A stretch of 14,554 nucleotides of DNA, taken from the NCBI GenBank assembly GCA_031255615.1, contig JAIRSD010000100.1, forward strand, positions 1-14,554, written 5' to 3'. Of the stretch, positions 1-7,084 are shown piece by piece. Source of the stretch: Treponema sp. (GTDB lineage: Bacteria; Spirochaetota; Spirochaetia; Treponematales; Breznakiellaceae). The first letter of the stretch is position 1. Each line of letters begins with the position of its first letter. Below the pieces are notes generated by a model. That model was given only the letters and a program-made list of their open reading frames with translations, made no database searches and was not told the origin of the DNA. Position numbers and translations under genes: made by a program.

Positions 1-548
1 CCCCCTATATGGGGATGGATTCCATCGAGCCCTGGGTCTCCTGTGCCGAAAGCGCCGGGAAGGGCGCATTTGTGTTGATGCGTACCAGCAACCAGGGGAT
101 GCGGGACTTTGAATACCTGGCCGTACAGGGGGACGGCCCCGCCGGAACGCCGCCCCGCCGGCTTTACGACGCGGTGGGGGACAAACTCAGCGCCCTGGCG
201 GAGGCCCATAAGGGCAGGCACGGTTACGGCGCCTTTGGGGTGGTGGTGGGCTGCACCGAGAGGGAAGAGGCGGCGGCGATCCGCGCCCGCCGGGGGAACC
301 TCTTTTTCCTGATCCCCGGCTACGGCGCCCAGGGCGGCGCGGCGGAGGATGCCGCCCTGCTGCTGCGGGAAGGCAACGGCGGGGTGGTGAACGCCTCCCG
401 GTCCATCCTGCGGGCCTGGACCGGGGCCTGCGCTTCCTCCGGGCTCCCCCCGGAGGAAGCGTACAACCGATTGGCCGCGGAGGCGTCCCGCCGGGCCCTT
501 ATCGATATCCGGGACGCCATTAAAAAAGCCGCCGCGCCGGCCTCCTGA
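1..548 (+). CDS. pyrF: Orotidine-5'-phosphate decarboxylase, subfamily 2 (5'-truncated by window edge)
   Basis: This is the C-terminal part of OMP decarboxylase, which turns orotidine 5'-monophosphate into UMP, the last step of de novo pyrimidine synthesis in the cytoplasm. The reading frame is open from base 3 and begins PYMGMDSIEPW, matching the family's NPY.G.DS..P segment, so the ATG at 9 is internal and not the start. Further family signatures follow: GKGAFVLMRTSN (active-site barrel strand), a GVVVG strand, FLIPGYGAQGG (phosphate-binding loop) and VVNASRSILRAW near the end. About 180 residues are visible of the 270-310 usual for this subfamily; the catalytic Lys/Asp cluster lies upstream of the window. 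The gene is followed by a repeat-rich gap and not by another pyrimidine gene. Family assignment is firm; only the 5' end is missing. Confidence 0.93.
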   Translation, partial: PYMGMDSIEPWVSCAESAGKGAFVLMRTSNQGMRDFEYLAVQGDGPAGTPPRRLYDAVGDKLSALAEAHKGRHGYGAFGVVVGCTEREEAAAIRARRGNLFFLIPGYGAQGGAAEDAALLLREGNGGVVNASRSILRAWTGACASSGLPPEEAYNRLAAEASRRALIDIRDAIKKAAAPAS

Positions 549-590
549 TGACCGGGCCGCTTTTATTTTTACTCGCAGCGGGGTCCCACA

Positions 591-615
591 CCTCGCCGCT
601 TTTGCGGCGGGGAGG
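591..615 (+). terminator. GC-rich hairpin after pyrF, possible weak terminator
   Basis: CCTCGCCGC (591-599) and GCGGC..GAGG (604-615) pair around a TTTT loop with a small bulge, 43 bases after the pyrF stop. No run of T follows (TTCATAAATTT), so intrinsic termination would be inefficient. The preceding GGGGTCCCACACC (580-592) resembles a motif near the right end of the window, so this may instead be part of a dispersed repeat. Confidence 0.3.
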
Positions 616-650
616 TTCATAAATTTCCGCCCGTATTGCATGTATTAGAG

Positions 651-678
651 TTGTTCAGAAACTTCAGTTTCTGAACAA
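651..678. repeat. 12-bp palindrome with GTTCAGAAAC core, copy 1
   Basis: TTGTTCAGAAAC (651-662) and its exact reverse complement (667-678) flank a TTCA loop. The same core GTTCAGAAAC/GTTTCTGAAC recurs at 14205-14234 with a different 4-base loop (TGAT). No T-run follows, so it is not a typical terminator. A TATTAG -10-like hexamer lies 5' of it (643-648). Confidence 0.85.
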
Positions 679-743
679 CAACCGATAAGGAGATCGGTTC
701 ATTCATCATTCTCAATTACCTCCGTTAGTTGTTTGGGTGCCTG

Positions 744-769
744 TTGCTGGCGGAAGTTTCCGCCAGCAA
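744..769. repeat. 12-bp GC-rich palindrome
   Basis: TTGCTGGCGGAA (744-755) and TTCCGCCAGCAA (758-769) are exact inverted repeats with only GT between them, so the real loop must open some end pairs. I see no gene start or T-run beside it. It is probably another dispersed palindrome, although a terminator or protein-binding site cannot be excluded. Confidence 0.8.
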
Positions 770-844
770 TTCTCATACAACAATTCTCATATATCCTTAA
801 TAGCAAACAGCATAACATGATCTTTATTTTTATCCGGTGAAACG

Positions 845-875
845 CCCTGGGGTTTTGCGAAGCAAAACCCCAGGG
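845..875. repeat. 14-bp palindrome with GAA loop, copy 1
   Basis: CCCTGGGGTTTTGC (845-858), loop GAA (859-861) and the exact reverse complement (862-875). The inner 29 bases are identical to 3929-3957 after purF, which marks it as a dispersed repeat. The apex reads GCGAAGC. Confidence 0.9.
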
Positions 876-925
876 ATTGGAAAACAAAAAGGCGCGGATC
901 ATGGGGCGTTTTACAAGACAGCCGG

Positions 926-1016
926 CATTGCGAGGAGCAAAGCGGTGAAGCAATCCGGGCGGGGCGGCCCCTGTGCCGGATTGATCCGCCCGGCAATTTG
1001 CCGTTCGCTCGCAATG
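926..1016. repeat. ATTGCGAG / CAATCC-type inverted repeat
   Basis: The outer arms CATTGCGAG (926-934) and CTCGCAATG (1008-1016) are inverted, as are the inner arms CAATCCGG (951-958) and CCGGATTG (976-983). The left arm reads CATTGCGAGGAGCAAAGCGG, then TGAAGCAATCC. From memory, this is a widespread imperfect palindromic repeat (ATTGCGAGnn..GAAGCAATCC) found between genes in many unrelated bacteria. Arms and nesting are seen directly; the family identity is recalled and unverified. Confidence 0.7.
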
Positions 1017-1090
1017 ACGATGCCCTATCCTGCCGGGGCGGCGGCATTTGCTTTCCGAACAGGACGGTGTTGTTGGGGGAATCCCGCGCC

Positions 1091-1119
1091 TTGTTCCCTG
1101 CTCCTATCCGTGTTAGAGT
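1091..1119 (+). promoter_or_regulatory. Candidate purE promoter, leaderless geometry
   Basis: TTGTTC (1091-1096, -35-like), a 17-base spacer, then an extended -10, TGT-TAGAGT (hexamer 1114-1119). Six bases separate the -10 from the purE ATG at 1126, so transcription would start at or beside the A of the start codon. The match to consensus is only moderate (4 of 6 in the -10). Confidence 0.4.
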
Positions 1120-1125
1120 AGGTCC

Positions 1126-1605
1126 ATGAAGGCTGCCGTTATTTTCGGTTCCAGGTCCGACCAGGCGGTGATGGGGAAGGCCGCGGCGGTGCTGCGGGAA
1201 TTCGGCGTGGCGTATAGCGCCCATATTCTTTCCGTCCATCGTCTGCCTGAGCTGCTGGATGAGACCCTGGCGCGGCTGGAGGACGAGGGGGCGGAGCTTA
1301 TCATCGCCGGGGCGGGTATGGCGGCCCATTTGCCGGGGGTTATCGCGGGGCGGACTCTGCTCCCTGTTATCGGGGTGCCGATTAGTTCCGGCGGCCTGGG
1401 GGGGCTTGACGCGCTGCTTTCCATGGTGCAGATGCCCCGGCCTGTTCCGGTTGCCACGGTGGGGCTGGACAACGCCGCGAATGCCGGGTATCTGGCGGTG
1501 GAGATTCTTTCCTTGAAGTATCCCGAGCTTAAGTTGAAGCTGCGGGAATTCCGCGAAAACATGAAGAAAGAGCTCGTCCGTGAGAGCGAAGGAGTGGAGC
1601 TGTGA
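1126..1605 (+). CDS. purE: N5-carboxyaminoimidazole ribonucleotide mutase (class I PurE)
   Basis: This 159-residue protein matches PurE in length and motifs: GSRSD (8-12, phosphate-binding), SVHRLP (36-41, holding the catalytic histidine H38, usually SAHRTP), [12 protein letters not shown] (61-72) and [19 protein letters not shown] (83-104). Class I PurE converts N5-CAIR, made by PurK, to CAIR. The AAHLPGV segment is class I-like. As I recall it, Treponema denticola has a class II enzyme that takes CO2 and AIR directly and is quite different in sequence. No purK is visible in the window. The start is the ATG at 1126; the nearest SD-like AGG is only 3 bases away, which fits leaderless initiation better than a normal ribosome-binding site. 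The stop overlaps the purC start by 4 bases. It is the first gene of purE-purC-purF. Confidence 0.95.
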   Translation: MKAAVIFGSRSDQAVMGKAAAVLREFGVAYSAHILSVHRLPELLDETLARLEDEGAELIIAGAGMAAHLPGVIAGRTLLPVIGVPISSGGLGGLDALLSMVQMPRPVPVATVGLDNAANAGYLAVEILSLKYPELKLKLREFRENMKKELVRESEGVEL

Positions 1606-2441
1606 GCGAAGGGGCTGGCCGGGGGCCAAGCGGGGCCGCGAAGGGGGCCGATTCGCGGATTGCGAAGCGGAAGATTCGGTCCGGGGACGCTGAACGGGGG
1701 GCCCTGCTCTACGAGGGCAAGGCCAAGCGGGTCTACGCCGCCGGCAGGGAAGATCTGGTGATCATTCACTACAAGGACGACGCGACCGCTCTTAATGGAG
1801 GAAAGCGGGGGACCATTGCGGACAAGGGGCTGATGAACAACGCCATCGCGGCGGGTCTTTTTGAACTGCTGGAGGACGCGGGGATTCACACCCACTACCT
1901 GGGCCGCTTGAACGACCGGGAGATGATCTGCAAAAGGGTCAACATTATTCCGCTGGAGGTTATTATCCGCAACGCCGCCGCCGGTTCCATGGCGAAGCGT
2001 CTGGGGCTGGAGGAGGGGGCGGCTCTGAAGACCACGGTCTTTGAGTTGTCCTACAAGGACGACGCCCTGGGGGATCCGCTGATCAACGAGTACCACGCGG
2101 CGGCTATCGGGGCTTCCGGATTCCGGGAAATGGAGGAGATTCGGGAGACTGCCTTTCAGGTGAACAAGATTCTTTCCCGGTTCTTCCTTAAACGGGGAAT
2201 CCGGCTTATCGATTTTAAGCTGGAGTTTGGCCGGACCCTGGGGAAGTCCCGGAGCGGGAAACCGGGCCGGGGCAGGCTGGTGCTGGCGGACGAAATTTCC
2301 CCGGACACCTGCCGTTTTTGGGACGCGAAGACCGGCGAAAAACTTGATAAAGACCGGTTCCGCCGGGACATGGGGAACGTAAAGGAAGCCTACGTTGAAA
2401 TCTACAATCGGATGGGGGGAGGCGCGGGGTTTGCGCGGTAG
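1602..2441 (+). CDS. purC: Phosphoribosylaminoimidazole-succinocarboxamide synthase (SAICAR synthetase)
   Basis: PurC joins CAIR and aspartate with ATP to give SAICAR, the step after PurE. Visible motifs: [11 protein letters not shown] (35-45, start of the ATP-binding lobe), [19 protein letters not shown] (111-129), [10 protein letters not shown] (202-211) and [12 protein letters not shown] (230-241). I chose the GTG at 1602, which overlaps the purE stop as GTGA and has GGAG about 8 bases upstream; no ATG lies between it and the core. This adds about 34 basic, low-complexity residues before the usual YEGKAK start. With a short Gly/Lys/Arg insert near 213-224, this explains the 279-residue length against about 240 typical. 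Alternatively a non-standard codon nearer the core is used. The 3' end overlaps purF by 11 bases. Confidence 0.95.
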   Translation: MSEGAGRGPSGAAKGADSRIAKRKIRSGDAERGALLYEGKAKRVYAAGREDLVIIHYKDDATALNGGKRGTIADKGLMNNAIAAGLFELLEDAGIHTHYLGRLNDREMICKRVNIIPLEVIIRNAAAGSMAKRLGLEEGAALKTTVFELSYKDDALGDPLINEYHAAAIGASGFREMEEIRETAFQVNKILSRFFLKRGIRLIDFKLEFGRTLGKSRSGKPGRGRLVLADEISPDTCRFWDAKTGEKLDKDRFRRDMGNVKEAYVEIYNRMGGGAGFAR

Positions 2442-3882
2442 TCATGCCGCCGCTGCTTCTGCCGCCGCCGATGACGGCCTTGCGGATAAACCGCACGAGG
2501 CCTGCGGGGTGTTCGGCGTTTTTCTGGATGATCCGGAGCGGGACGCCGCGCCGCTGGTGTACCACGGTCTTTTGGCCTTGCAGCACCGGGGCCAGGAAAG
2601 CGCGGGGATTGCGGCGGCGAAGGACCGGCATATAGAATTCCGCAAGGGCATGGGCCTGGCCGCGGAGGTTTTTAGCCCGGAGCTTCTGGCCCAGCTTGAG
2701 GGGGGCGCGGCGGTGGGGCATGTACGGTACTCTACCGCCGGGGCCAGCAGCATGGAAAACGCCCAGCCCTTTGTAAGCCGCTTTAAACTTGGTTCCATCG
2801 CGGTGGCCCATAACGGCAATCTGACCAACGCCGACGTGGTGCGGGAGCTTCTGGAGGATGCGGGCATCAGCTTTATATCTTCCAGCGACAGCGAAGTAAT
2901 CGTCAATCTTATCGCCAAGAATTACCGCAAGGGGCTGGAGAAGGCCCTGACGGACACCATCAAATTTATCAAGGGTTCCTACGCCCTGATCATGCTTACC
3001 GGGGAAGCCCTGGTGGGGGCCCGGGACCCCAACGGAATCCGGCCCCTCTGTCTGGGGAAATTATCTTCCCAGTCGGAGGCCGGGGAGGGCTGGATTCTGG
3101 CCAGCGAAAGCTGCGCCATAGACGCGGTGGGGGGGGAATTTATTCGGGATCTTGAGCCGGGGGAGATGCTGATCATCGGCGGCGGCGAGGTCTTTTCTTT
3201 TATTTTCAGCGAAAAAACCCGGCGGGCGGTCTGCGCTTTTGAGTACGTCTATTTCGCCCGGCCCGACAGCGTTATCGACGGGACGGATGTATTCGGTTCC
3301 CGGCTGCGGGCGGGGGGAATCCTGGCCCGGGAATCTCCGGCTGCCGCGGACCTGGTGATTGGGGTTCCCGATTCGGGGATCCCTGCGGCTATCGGCTACG
3401 GCAGGGCTTCCGGGACTCCTTTCGGTATGGGGATTGTCAAAAATAAATATGTGGCCCGCACCTTTATCGCCCCGGACCAGGGCAGGCGGGAAAAGGCGGT
3501 CTCGGTGAAGCACAATGTGATTGCGAGCGAGGTCCGGGGAAAGCGGGTGGTCCTTATCGACGATTCCATCGTCCGGGGCACCACTTCCCGGCGGCTGGTG
3601 TCCATTCTTAAGGCCGCCGGGGCCCGGGAGGTGCATATCCGGGTGTGTTCTCCCCCGGTGCGCTGTCCCTGCTATTTCGGGATCGATACTCCCTACCGCC
3701 GGGATCTTATCAGCAACGGCGCCAGCATTAGCGAACTCTGTTCCTCTTTGGGGGCGGACAGTCTGGCCTTTATCTCGGTGGAGGGGCTGCTGGAATCTCT
3801 GGATGCCGCCCCGGAGAGGTCCTACTGTCTGGGTTGTTTTACCGGCGAATATCCGGTCCCGGTGCCGGGGTCCGGGGAGTAA
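2431..3882 (+). CDS. purF: Amidophosphoribosyltransferase (glutamine PRPP amidotransferase)
   Basis: PurF makes phosphoribosylamine from PRPP and glutamine, the committed step of purine synthesis. The N-terminal Ntn glutaminase domain follows a short propeptide: C25 in HEACGVFG is the expected nucleophile exposed by processing. Next come [15 protein letters not shown] and the PRPP loop [14 protein letters not shown] (373-386). It is the Bacillus-type iron-sulfur form, with cysteines matching the [4Fe-4S] ligands at CAFEY (C268), CPCYFG (C414) and CLGC (C466, C469); the cluster is oxygen-sensitive in B. subtilis. The start is uncertain: I prefer TTG 2431, with GGAGG 8 bases upstream at 2418-2422, over TTG 2395, which overlaps purC more deeply and lacks such a site. 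The product is 483 residues, close to the family length. It is last in the purE-purC-purF operon and, in pathway order, acts first. Confidence 0.96.
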   Translation: MRGSHAAAASAAADDGLADKPHEACGVFGVFLDDPERDAAPLVYHGLLALQHRGQESAGIAAAKDRHIEFRKGMGLAAEVFSPELLAQLEGGAAVGHVRYSTAGASSMENAQPFVSRFKLGSIAVAHNGNLTNADVVRELLEDAGISFISSSDSEVIVNLIAKNYRKGLEKALTDTIKFIKGSYALIMLTGEALVGARDPNGIRPLCLGKLSSQSEAGEGWILASESCAIDAVGGEFIRDLEPGEMLIIGGGEVFSFIFSEKTRRAVCAFEYVYFARPDSVIDGTDVFGSRLRAGGILARESPAAADLVIGVPDSGIPAAIGYGRASGTPFGMGIVKNKYVARTFIAPDQGRREKAVSVKHNVIASEVRGKRVVLIDDSIVRGTTSRRLVSILKAAGAREVHIRVCSPPVRCPCYFGIDTPYRRDLISNGASISELCSSLGADSLAFISVEGLLESLDAAPERSYCLGCFTGEYPVPVPGSGE

Positions 3883-3898
3883 GCGGGGCATGAGATTC

Positions 3899-3918
3899 CG
3901 CCGGCATGGAGGCCGGCG
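3899..3918 (+). terminator. GC-rich hairpin just after purF
   Basis: CGCCGGC (3899-3905) and GCCGGCG (3912-3918) flank ATGGAG, 17 bases past the purF stop. No T-run follows. It could end the purine operon together with the larger hairpins behind it, but it is not a textbook intrinsic terminator. Confidence 0.3.
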
Positions 3919-3928
3919 CGACTAAACT

Positions 3929-3957
3929 CCTGGGGTTTTGCGAAGCAAAACCCCAGG
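3929..3957. repeat. 13-bp palindrome with GAA loop, copy 2
   Basis: CCTGGGGTTTTGC (3929-3941), loop GAA (3942-3944) and the exact reverse complement (3945-3957). All 29 bases are identical to the core of the palindrome at 845-875. The flanks differ, which fits an independently mobile or copied unit. Confidence 0.9.
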
Positions 3958-3985
3958 CTCAAAAATGGCGGGGAACAGCATCCTT

Positions 3986-4050
3986 GAGTTGCCGCGCGGA
4001 GCGCGGCAGCTCTCAGAAGGCGGAAATCCGCAGGGACGCGGATTTCCGCC
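3986..4050. repeat. Two adjacent GC-rich hairpins
   Basis: The first pairs GCCGCGC (3991-3997) with GCGCGGC (4001-4007) around GGA, extended by outer pairs to 3986/4012. The second pairs GGCGGAAATCCGC (4019-4031) with GCGGATTTCCGCC (4038-4050) around AGGGAC. They directly precede modular repeat copy A and may belong to the same insertion. Confidence 0.75.
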
Positions 4051-4156
4051 CGCGCAAGGGATAGAAGCGGAACAAAAACCCGGAGGGTTTTTGTTAGAGC
4101 GGATAGCCCGGTTTTTTTGCGGAGCAAAAAAATGCGCCCAACATGTACGCGATATG
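4051..4156 (+). repeat. Modular hairpin repeat, copy A
   Basis: Reads CGCGCAAGGGATAGAAGCGG, then hairpin 1 (AACAAAAACCC, GGA, reverse complement; 4071-4095), then AGAGCGGATAGCCCGG, hairpin 2 (TTTTTTTGC, GGA, GCAAAAAAA; 4112-4132) and TGCGCCCAACATGTACGCGA. The same flanks occur inverted at 11263-11362 and direct at 11629-11760, but with other hairpins in the two slots. It ends about 85 bases before the PLP-enzyme start. I infer a REP-like dispersed element; no transposase is in the window. Confidence 0.8.
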
Positions 4157-4242
4157 GGGCGGTTTCTGCATTGTGCGTTGCCGGTCCGGGGGATAAGCGG
4201 GGCCCTGTCCGGGGCCTAATCAAAGGGATTGGAGGCGGCAAG

Positions 4243-5715
4243 ATGATAGACCTGCGGGTTAATCGAGAAGTTCTGGAAAAGAATGTCGGCAAGGCCAGGG
4301 AGAAGGGGATTATCGTTCCTACTTTCGCCTGGATGCGGGACCCGGAAAAGATACCCGGCAAGGTGAAGGAGCGGCTTAAAAACACGGGTCTTTGGGACCT
4401 GGACCCGGCGAATCTTTTCAGGATTACCTGGAAGAACGAGCCGAAAGAAAGGGGGGGGCTTTTTTCCGCTCCCAATTTCATCGAGCTTCCTCCGGCGCTT
4501 ACGGGGGTGGCGGCCCGGATTATTTGTCTTCCGGGAAAGTATTTTCCTACCGGCTGCCACAAGGTGGGGGCCGCTTTCGGCTGTCTGGTTCCCCGGCTGG
4601 TGACGGGCCAGTTCGACGCGGTTTCCCAAAAGGCGGTGTGGCCTTCCACGGGGAATTATTGCCGGGGCGGGGCTTTTAATTCCCGGCTTCTGGCGGTGGA
4701 TTCGGTGGCGATACTGCCGGAGGGGATGAGCAAGGAGCGGTTCGACTGGCTTAAGACGGTGGCGTCGGAGATTATCGCCACGCCGGGGACCGAGTCCAAC
4801 GTGAAGGAAATTTTCGACAAGGTCCACGAGATTCGGGCGACGCGGAAGGACGCGGTTATCTTTAACCAGTTTGAGGAAATGGGGAACTATCTGTGGCATT
4901 ACAGCGTTACCGGCGCGGCCATAGCCGAGGCCTTTGAAATGATGCGGGCCGCGGGGCGGGGGGAGCGTTTTGCCGGGGCCTGTTTTAATTCCGGTTCCGC
5001 GGGGACCATGGGTTCCGGGGATTTTCTTAAACAGAAGTACCCCCAAAGCAAGCTCGCCGTGGGGGAAGCCTTGCAGTGCCCCACGATTCTGAACAACGGT
5101 TTCGGCTCCCACCGGATCGAGGGTATTGGGGATAAGCATATTCCCTGGGTGCACAACGTAAAAAATACCGACATGGCTATCGCCATTGACGACAGGGATT
5201 CTATGGCCCTGCTCCGCCTTTTTAACGAGGATGCGGGAAAGGATGTTCTTGTTAAAGAGGCGGGCCTGGAGGAGGAGCAGGTAAAGGCCCTTTCCCTGAT
5301 GGGAATCTCCGGTATTTCCAATGTGCTTTGCTGCATCAAATTCGCCAAGTATTACGAGTTAACCGCCGGGGATGTGGTGGCGACGGTGCTTACCGATTCG
5401 GTGGATATGTACCGGTCCCGGCTGGAGGAGCTGCGGGAGGAGCGGGGCGAATACCGGACCCTGGACGGCGCGGCGGATTTCGCGGCCAGCCTCCTGGGGG
5501 AGGGCACCGATAATATGCTGGAACTCAGCTATGTTGAACGGAAGCGGATACACAACCTTAAATACTACACCTGGGTCGAACAGCAGGGCAGGACCGTGGA
5601 AGAACTGGACGACCAGTGGTACCGCCAGGAGAAAAACTTCCTGGGGGTGCAGCGGCAGATCGGCGAAATCGACGGGCTTATCGAAGAATTCAACGACAGG
5701 ACCGGCTTGTTATGA
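4243..5715 (+). CDS. Fold-type II PLP-dependent enzyme, cysteine-synthase-like, substrate unknown
   Basis: A 490-residue cytoplasmic protein of the tryptophan synthase beta / cysteine synthase superfamily. The likely PLP lysine is K107 in TGCHKVGAAFG; PSTGNYCRGG (134-143) is the substrate-carboxylate loop, and NSGSAGTMGSG (249-259) is a glycine-rich loop suited to hold the PLP phosphate. It is much longer than classical cysteine synthase (about 310 residues): it has about 80 extra N-terminal residues and a C-terminal helical region (430-490, rich in Glu, Arg and Gln) including KYYTWVEQQGRT. I know such proteins only as unassigned PLP enzymes; the thiolase subunit OrtB is one remote possibility. 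The start at ATG 4243 has GGAGG 7 bases upstream; an in-frame ATG at 4117 lies in a repeat. The stop overlaps the next gene as ATGA, so the two are coupled. Confidence 0.85.
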   Translation: MIDLRVNREVLEKNVGKAREKGIIVPTFAWMRDPEKIPGKVKERLKNTGLWDLDPANLFRITWKNEPKERGGLFSAPNFIELPPALTGVAARIICLPGKYFPTGCHKVGAAFGCLVPRLVTGQFDAVSQKAVWPSTGNYCRGGAFNSRLLAVDSVAILPEGMSKERFDWLKTVASEIIATPGTESNVKEIFDKVHEIRATRKDAVIFNQFEEMGNYLWHYSVTGAAIAEAFEMMRAAGRGERFAGACFNSGSAGTMGSGDFLKQKYPQSKLAVGEALQCPTILNNGFGSHRIEGIGDKHIPWVHNVKNTDMAIAIDDRDSMALLRLFNEDAGKDVLVKEAGLEEEQVKALSLMGISGISNVLCCIKFAKYYELTAGDVVATVLTDSVDMYRSRLEELREERGEYRTLDGAADFAASLLGEGTDNMLELSYVERKRIHNLKYYTWVEQQGRTVEELDDQWYRQEKNFLGVQRQIGEIDGLIEEFNDRTGLL

Positions 5716-6953
5716 AAAACGTACAGGGTGCGGTTTGTATCGCCTGCGGCGCGGAATATGAGGCGGGGGATCAGACCTATGTCTGTCCGAAATGCGGCGG
5801 CGTTCTGGAAATCGTCTACGATTACCCTTACATCAAAAAGGTCTTCACCAAAGAAAAACTGGCGGGCCGCCCGGATCCCGCCATCTGGCGTTACCGGGAG
5901 CTTCTGCCCATCGAGGAGGATTCGGAACTCTCCCCCCTGCGGGTAGGGGGTTCCCCCCTCTACCGGGCGGAGCGGCTGGGGAAGATCCTGGGCCTCCGAA
6001 ACCTCTACATCAAGGACGACGGGCTTAACCCGACCGCGAGCCTTAAGGACCGGGCCTCCGCCATTGCGGCGGTGCGGGCCCGGAAGGCGGGGATTGCGAC
6101 GGTCGCCTGTTCCTCCACGGGGAACGCCGCTTCCTCCCTGGCGGGGAACGCCGCCGCCCTGGGGCTGCGGTCCTTCATCTTTGTGCCGGAGCGGGCCCCC
6201 CTGGGCAAGCTGACCCAGCTCCTCGTCTTTGGGGCCGTGGTGATCAGCGTCAAGGGAAATTACGAAGATACCTTCAGGCTTTCCGCCGGGGCCATTGAGA
6301 AGTACGGATGGTACAACCGGAACGCGGCGATTAACCCCTATCTGTCGGAGGGGAAAAAAACCGTGTCCCTTGAAATCGCCGAGCAGCTTGATTTTAAGGT
6401 CCCCGATTATGTGGCCGTCTCCGTGGGGGACGGCTGCACCATCGCCGGAGTTTGGAAGGGCTTTAAGGACCTCTACGCCGTCGGCTTCATCGACCGGCTT
6501 CCCCGGCTCGTCAGCGTCCAGGCCTCCGGCTGCTTCCCCGTCAACCGGGCCTTTGAAAGCGGCGAACCCCTTTCCCCCATGGAAGAAAACACCATCGCCG
6601 ACAGTATCGCTGTGGGGGTCCCCCGGAACGGCGAAAAGGCGCTGCGGGCGATTCGGGAATCCGGCGGCATTGCGGTAAACGTAAGCGATGAGGAAATCCT
6701 GGAGGCCATGCGGATCCTGGGCGCCGCCGCCGGAGTCTTTGGGGAGCCCGCCGGGGTCGCCGCCACCGCGGGGCTTAAGAAGGCCGCGGAACAGGGACTT
6801 ATCCCCGCCGATGCCCTGACGGTGTCGATAGTTACCGGCAACGGCCTTAAGGACACCGTCAGCGCCCAGCGGGCCGTCAGCGAACCCATCAAGATCCCCC
6901 CGGATCTGGACACCCTGGTTGAGGAATTCCAGCGGCGGGACATCAGGCCCTAG
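5712..6953 (+). CDS. thrC: Threonine synthase or threonine-synthase-like PLP enzyme
   Basis: A 413-residue fold-type II PLP enzyme. It opens with a zinc ribbon (C9xxC12 and C25xxC28), as in archaeal and plant-type threonine synthases. The PLP lysine is K112 in NPTASLKDRAS, followed by SSTGNAASSLAG (substrate loop), SVGDGCTIAGVWKGF (phosphate-binding) and VTGNGLKD. Threonine synthase converts O-phosphohomoserine to threonine. The lysine motif is NPTASLKDRA instead of the usual NPTGSFKDRG, so a related substrate is possible. The start at ATG 5712 overlaps the previous stop by 4 bases (ATGA), with AGGA about 10 bases upstream. No homoserine kinase or dehydrogenase is nearby. Its partner is another fold-type II PLP enzyme, which suggests a joint amino-acid pathway. 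The superfamily is certain; the symbol is probable. Confidence 0.85.
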   Translation: MKNVQGAVCIACGAEYEAGDQTYVCPKCGGVLEIVYDYPYIKKVFTKEKLAGRPDPAIWRYRELLPIEEDSELSPLRVGGSPLYRAERLGKILGLRNLYIKDDGLNPTASLKDRASAIAAVRARKAGIATVACSSTGNAASSLAGNAAALGLRSFIFVPERAPLGKLTQLLVFGAVVISVKGNYEDTFRLSAGAIEKYGWYNRNAAINPYLSEGKKTVSLEIAEQLDFKVPDYVAVSVGDGCTIAGVWKGFKDLYAVGFIDRLPRLVSVQASGCFPVNRAFESGEPLSPMEENTIADSIAVGVPRNGEKALRAIRESGGIAVNVSDEEILEAMRILGAAAGVFGEPAGVAATAGLKKAAEQGLIPADALTVSIVTGNGLKDTVSAQRAVSEPIKIPPDLDTLVEEFQRRDIRP

Positions 6954-7021
6954 CTCCCCGCGTTCAGGGCGGGTGCAGGATTACTGCGCGAAGGCCGGTA
7001 AGTCCGCGCATCGGTTTTCTT

Positions 7022-7074
7022 TTGGGCGCATCCCCGGCGGAGCCGGGGATGCGCCCGGATTCAGCATACATTCA
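7022..7074. repeat. Modular hairpin repeat, partial copy D, between convergent genes
   Basis: GGGCGCATCCCCGGC (7024-7038), loop GGA (7039-7041) and the exact reverse complement (7042-7056) form a 15-bp stem, followed by CAGCATACATTC, which resembles the ACATACATTC end of copy C. It lies between the thrC stop (6953) and the hydrolase stop (7085), so it may act as a two-way terminator, but neither strand has a proper T-run after it. Confidence 0.75.
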
Positions 7075-7084
7075 CCGCTCTATT

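Larger units (their letters stand above)
549..1125. other. Repeat-rich intergenic region, pyrF to purE
   Basis: I see no convincing gene in these 577 bases. The open frames on either strand run straight through palindromes and resemble no family I know. The region holds, in order, a GC-rich hairpin (591-615), a 12-bp palindrome (651-678), a 7-bp hairpin with an AAGGAG loop (680-699), a 12-bp GC-rich palindrome (744-769), a short direct repeat CAATTCTCATA (767-777 and 781-791), a 14-bp palindrome (845-875), an ATTGCGAG-type inverted repeat (926-1016) and the likely purE promoter (1091-1119). Confidence 0.7.
3883..4242. other. Hairpin-train intergenic region, purF to PLP-enzyme gene
   Basis: There is no credible gene in these 360 bases. 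Six consecutive hairpins are visible: 3899-3918 (7 bp), 3929-3957 (13 bp), 3986-4012 (about 12 bp with one G-T pair), 4019-4050 (13 bp), 4071-4095 (11 bp) and 4112-4132 (9 bp). The last two sit inside modular repeat copy A. The following gene starts at 4243 with its own GGAGG, so any open frame entering from 4117 is repeat sequence and not coding. Confidence 0.75.

Noticed and set aside
680..699. SD-like AAGGAG in the loop of a 7-bp hairpin, suggesting an RNA thermometer
   Set aside because: No start codon with a usable reading frame follows within the expected distance.
699..953. Short minus-strand frame in the pyrF-purE gap
   Set aside because: It covers three palindromes, has no recognisable product and no ribosome-binding site.
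1017..1125. Purine- or ZTP-type riboswitch upstream of purE
   Set aside because: I find none of the conserved riboswitch core sequences, and the promoter geometry leaves no leader RNA.
4117..4242. Longer N-terminus for the PLP enzyme, from ATG 4117
   Set aside because: These codons lie in modular repeat copy A, and ATG 4243 has GGAGG at the right distance.
5616..5711. Earlier start for the ThrC-like gene
   Set aside because: It would overlap the previous gene by about 100 bases; ATG 5712 gives an ATGA overlap and directly precedes the zinc ribbon.
7024..7056. Classical intrinsic terminator between convergent genes
   Set aside because: The 15-bp stem is perfect but no T-run follows on either strand, and its sequence belongs to the modular repeat family, so I list it as a repeat.
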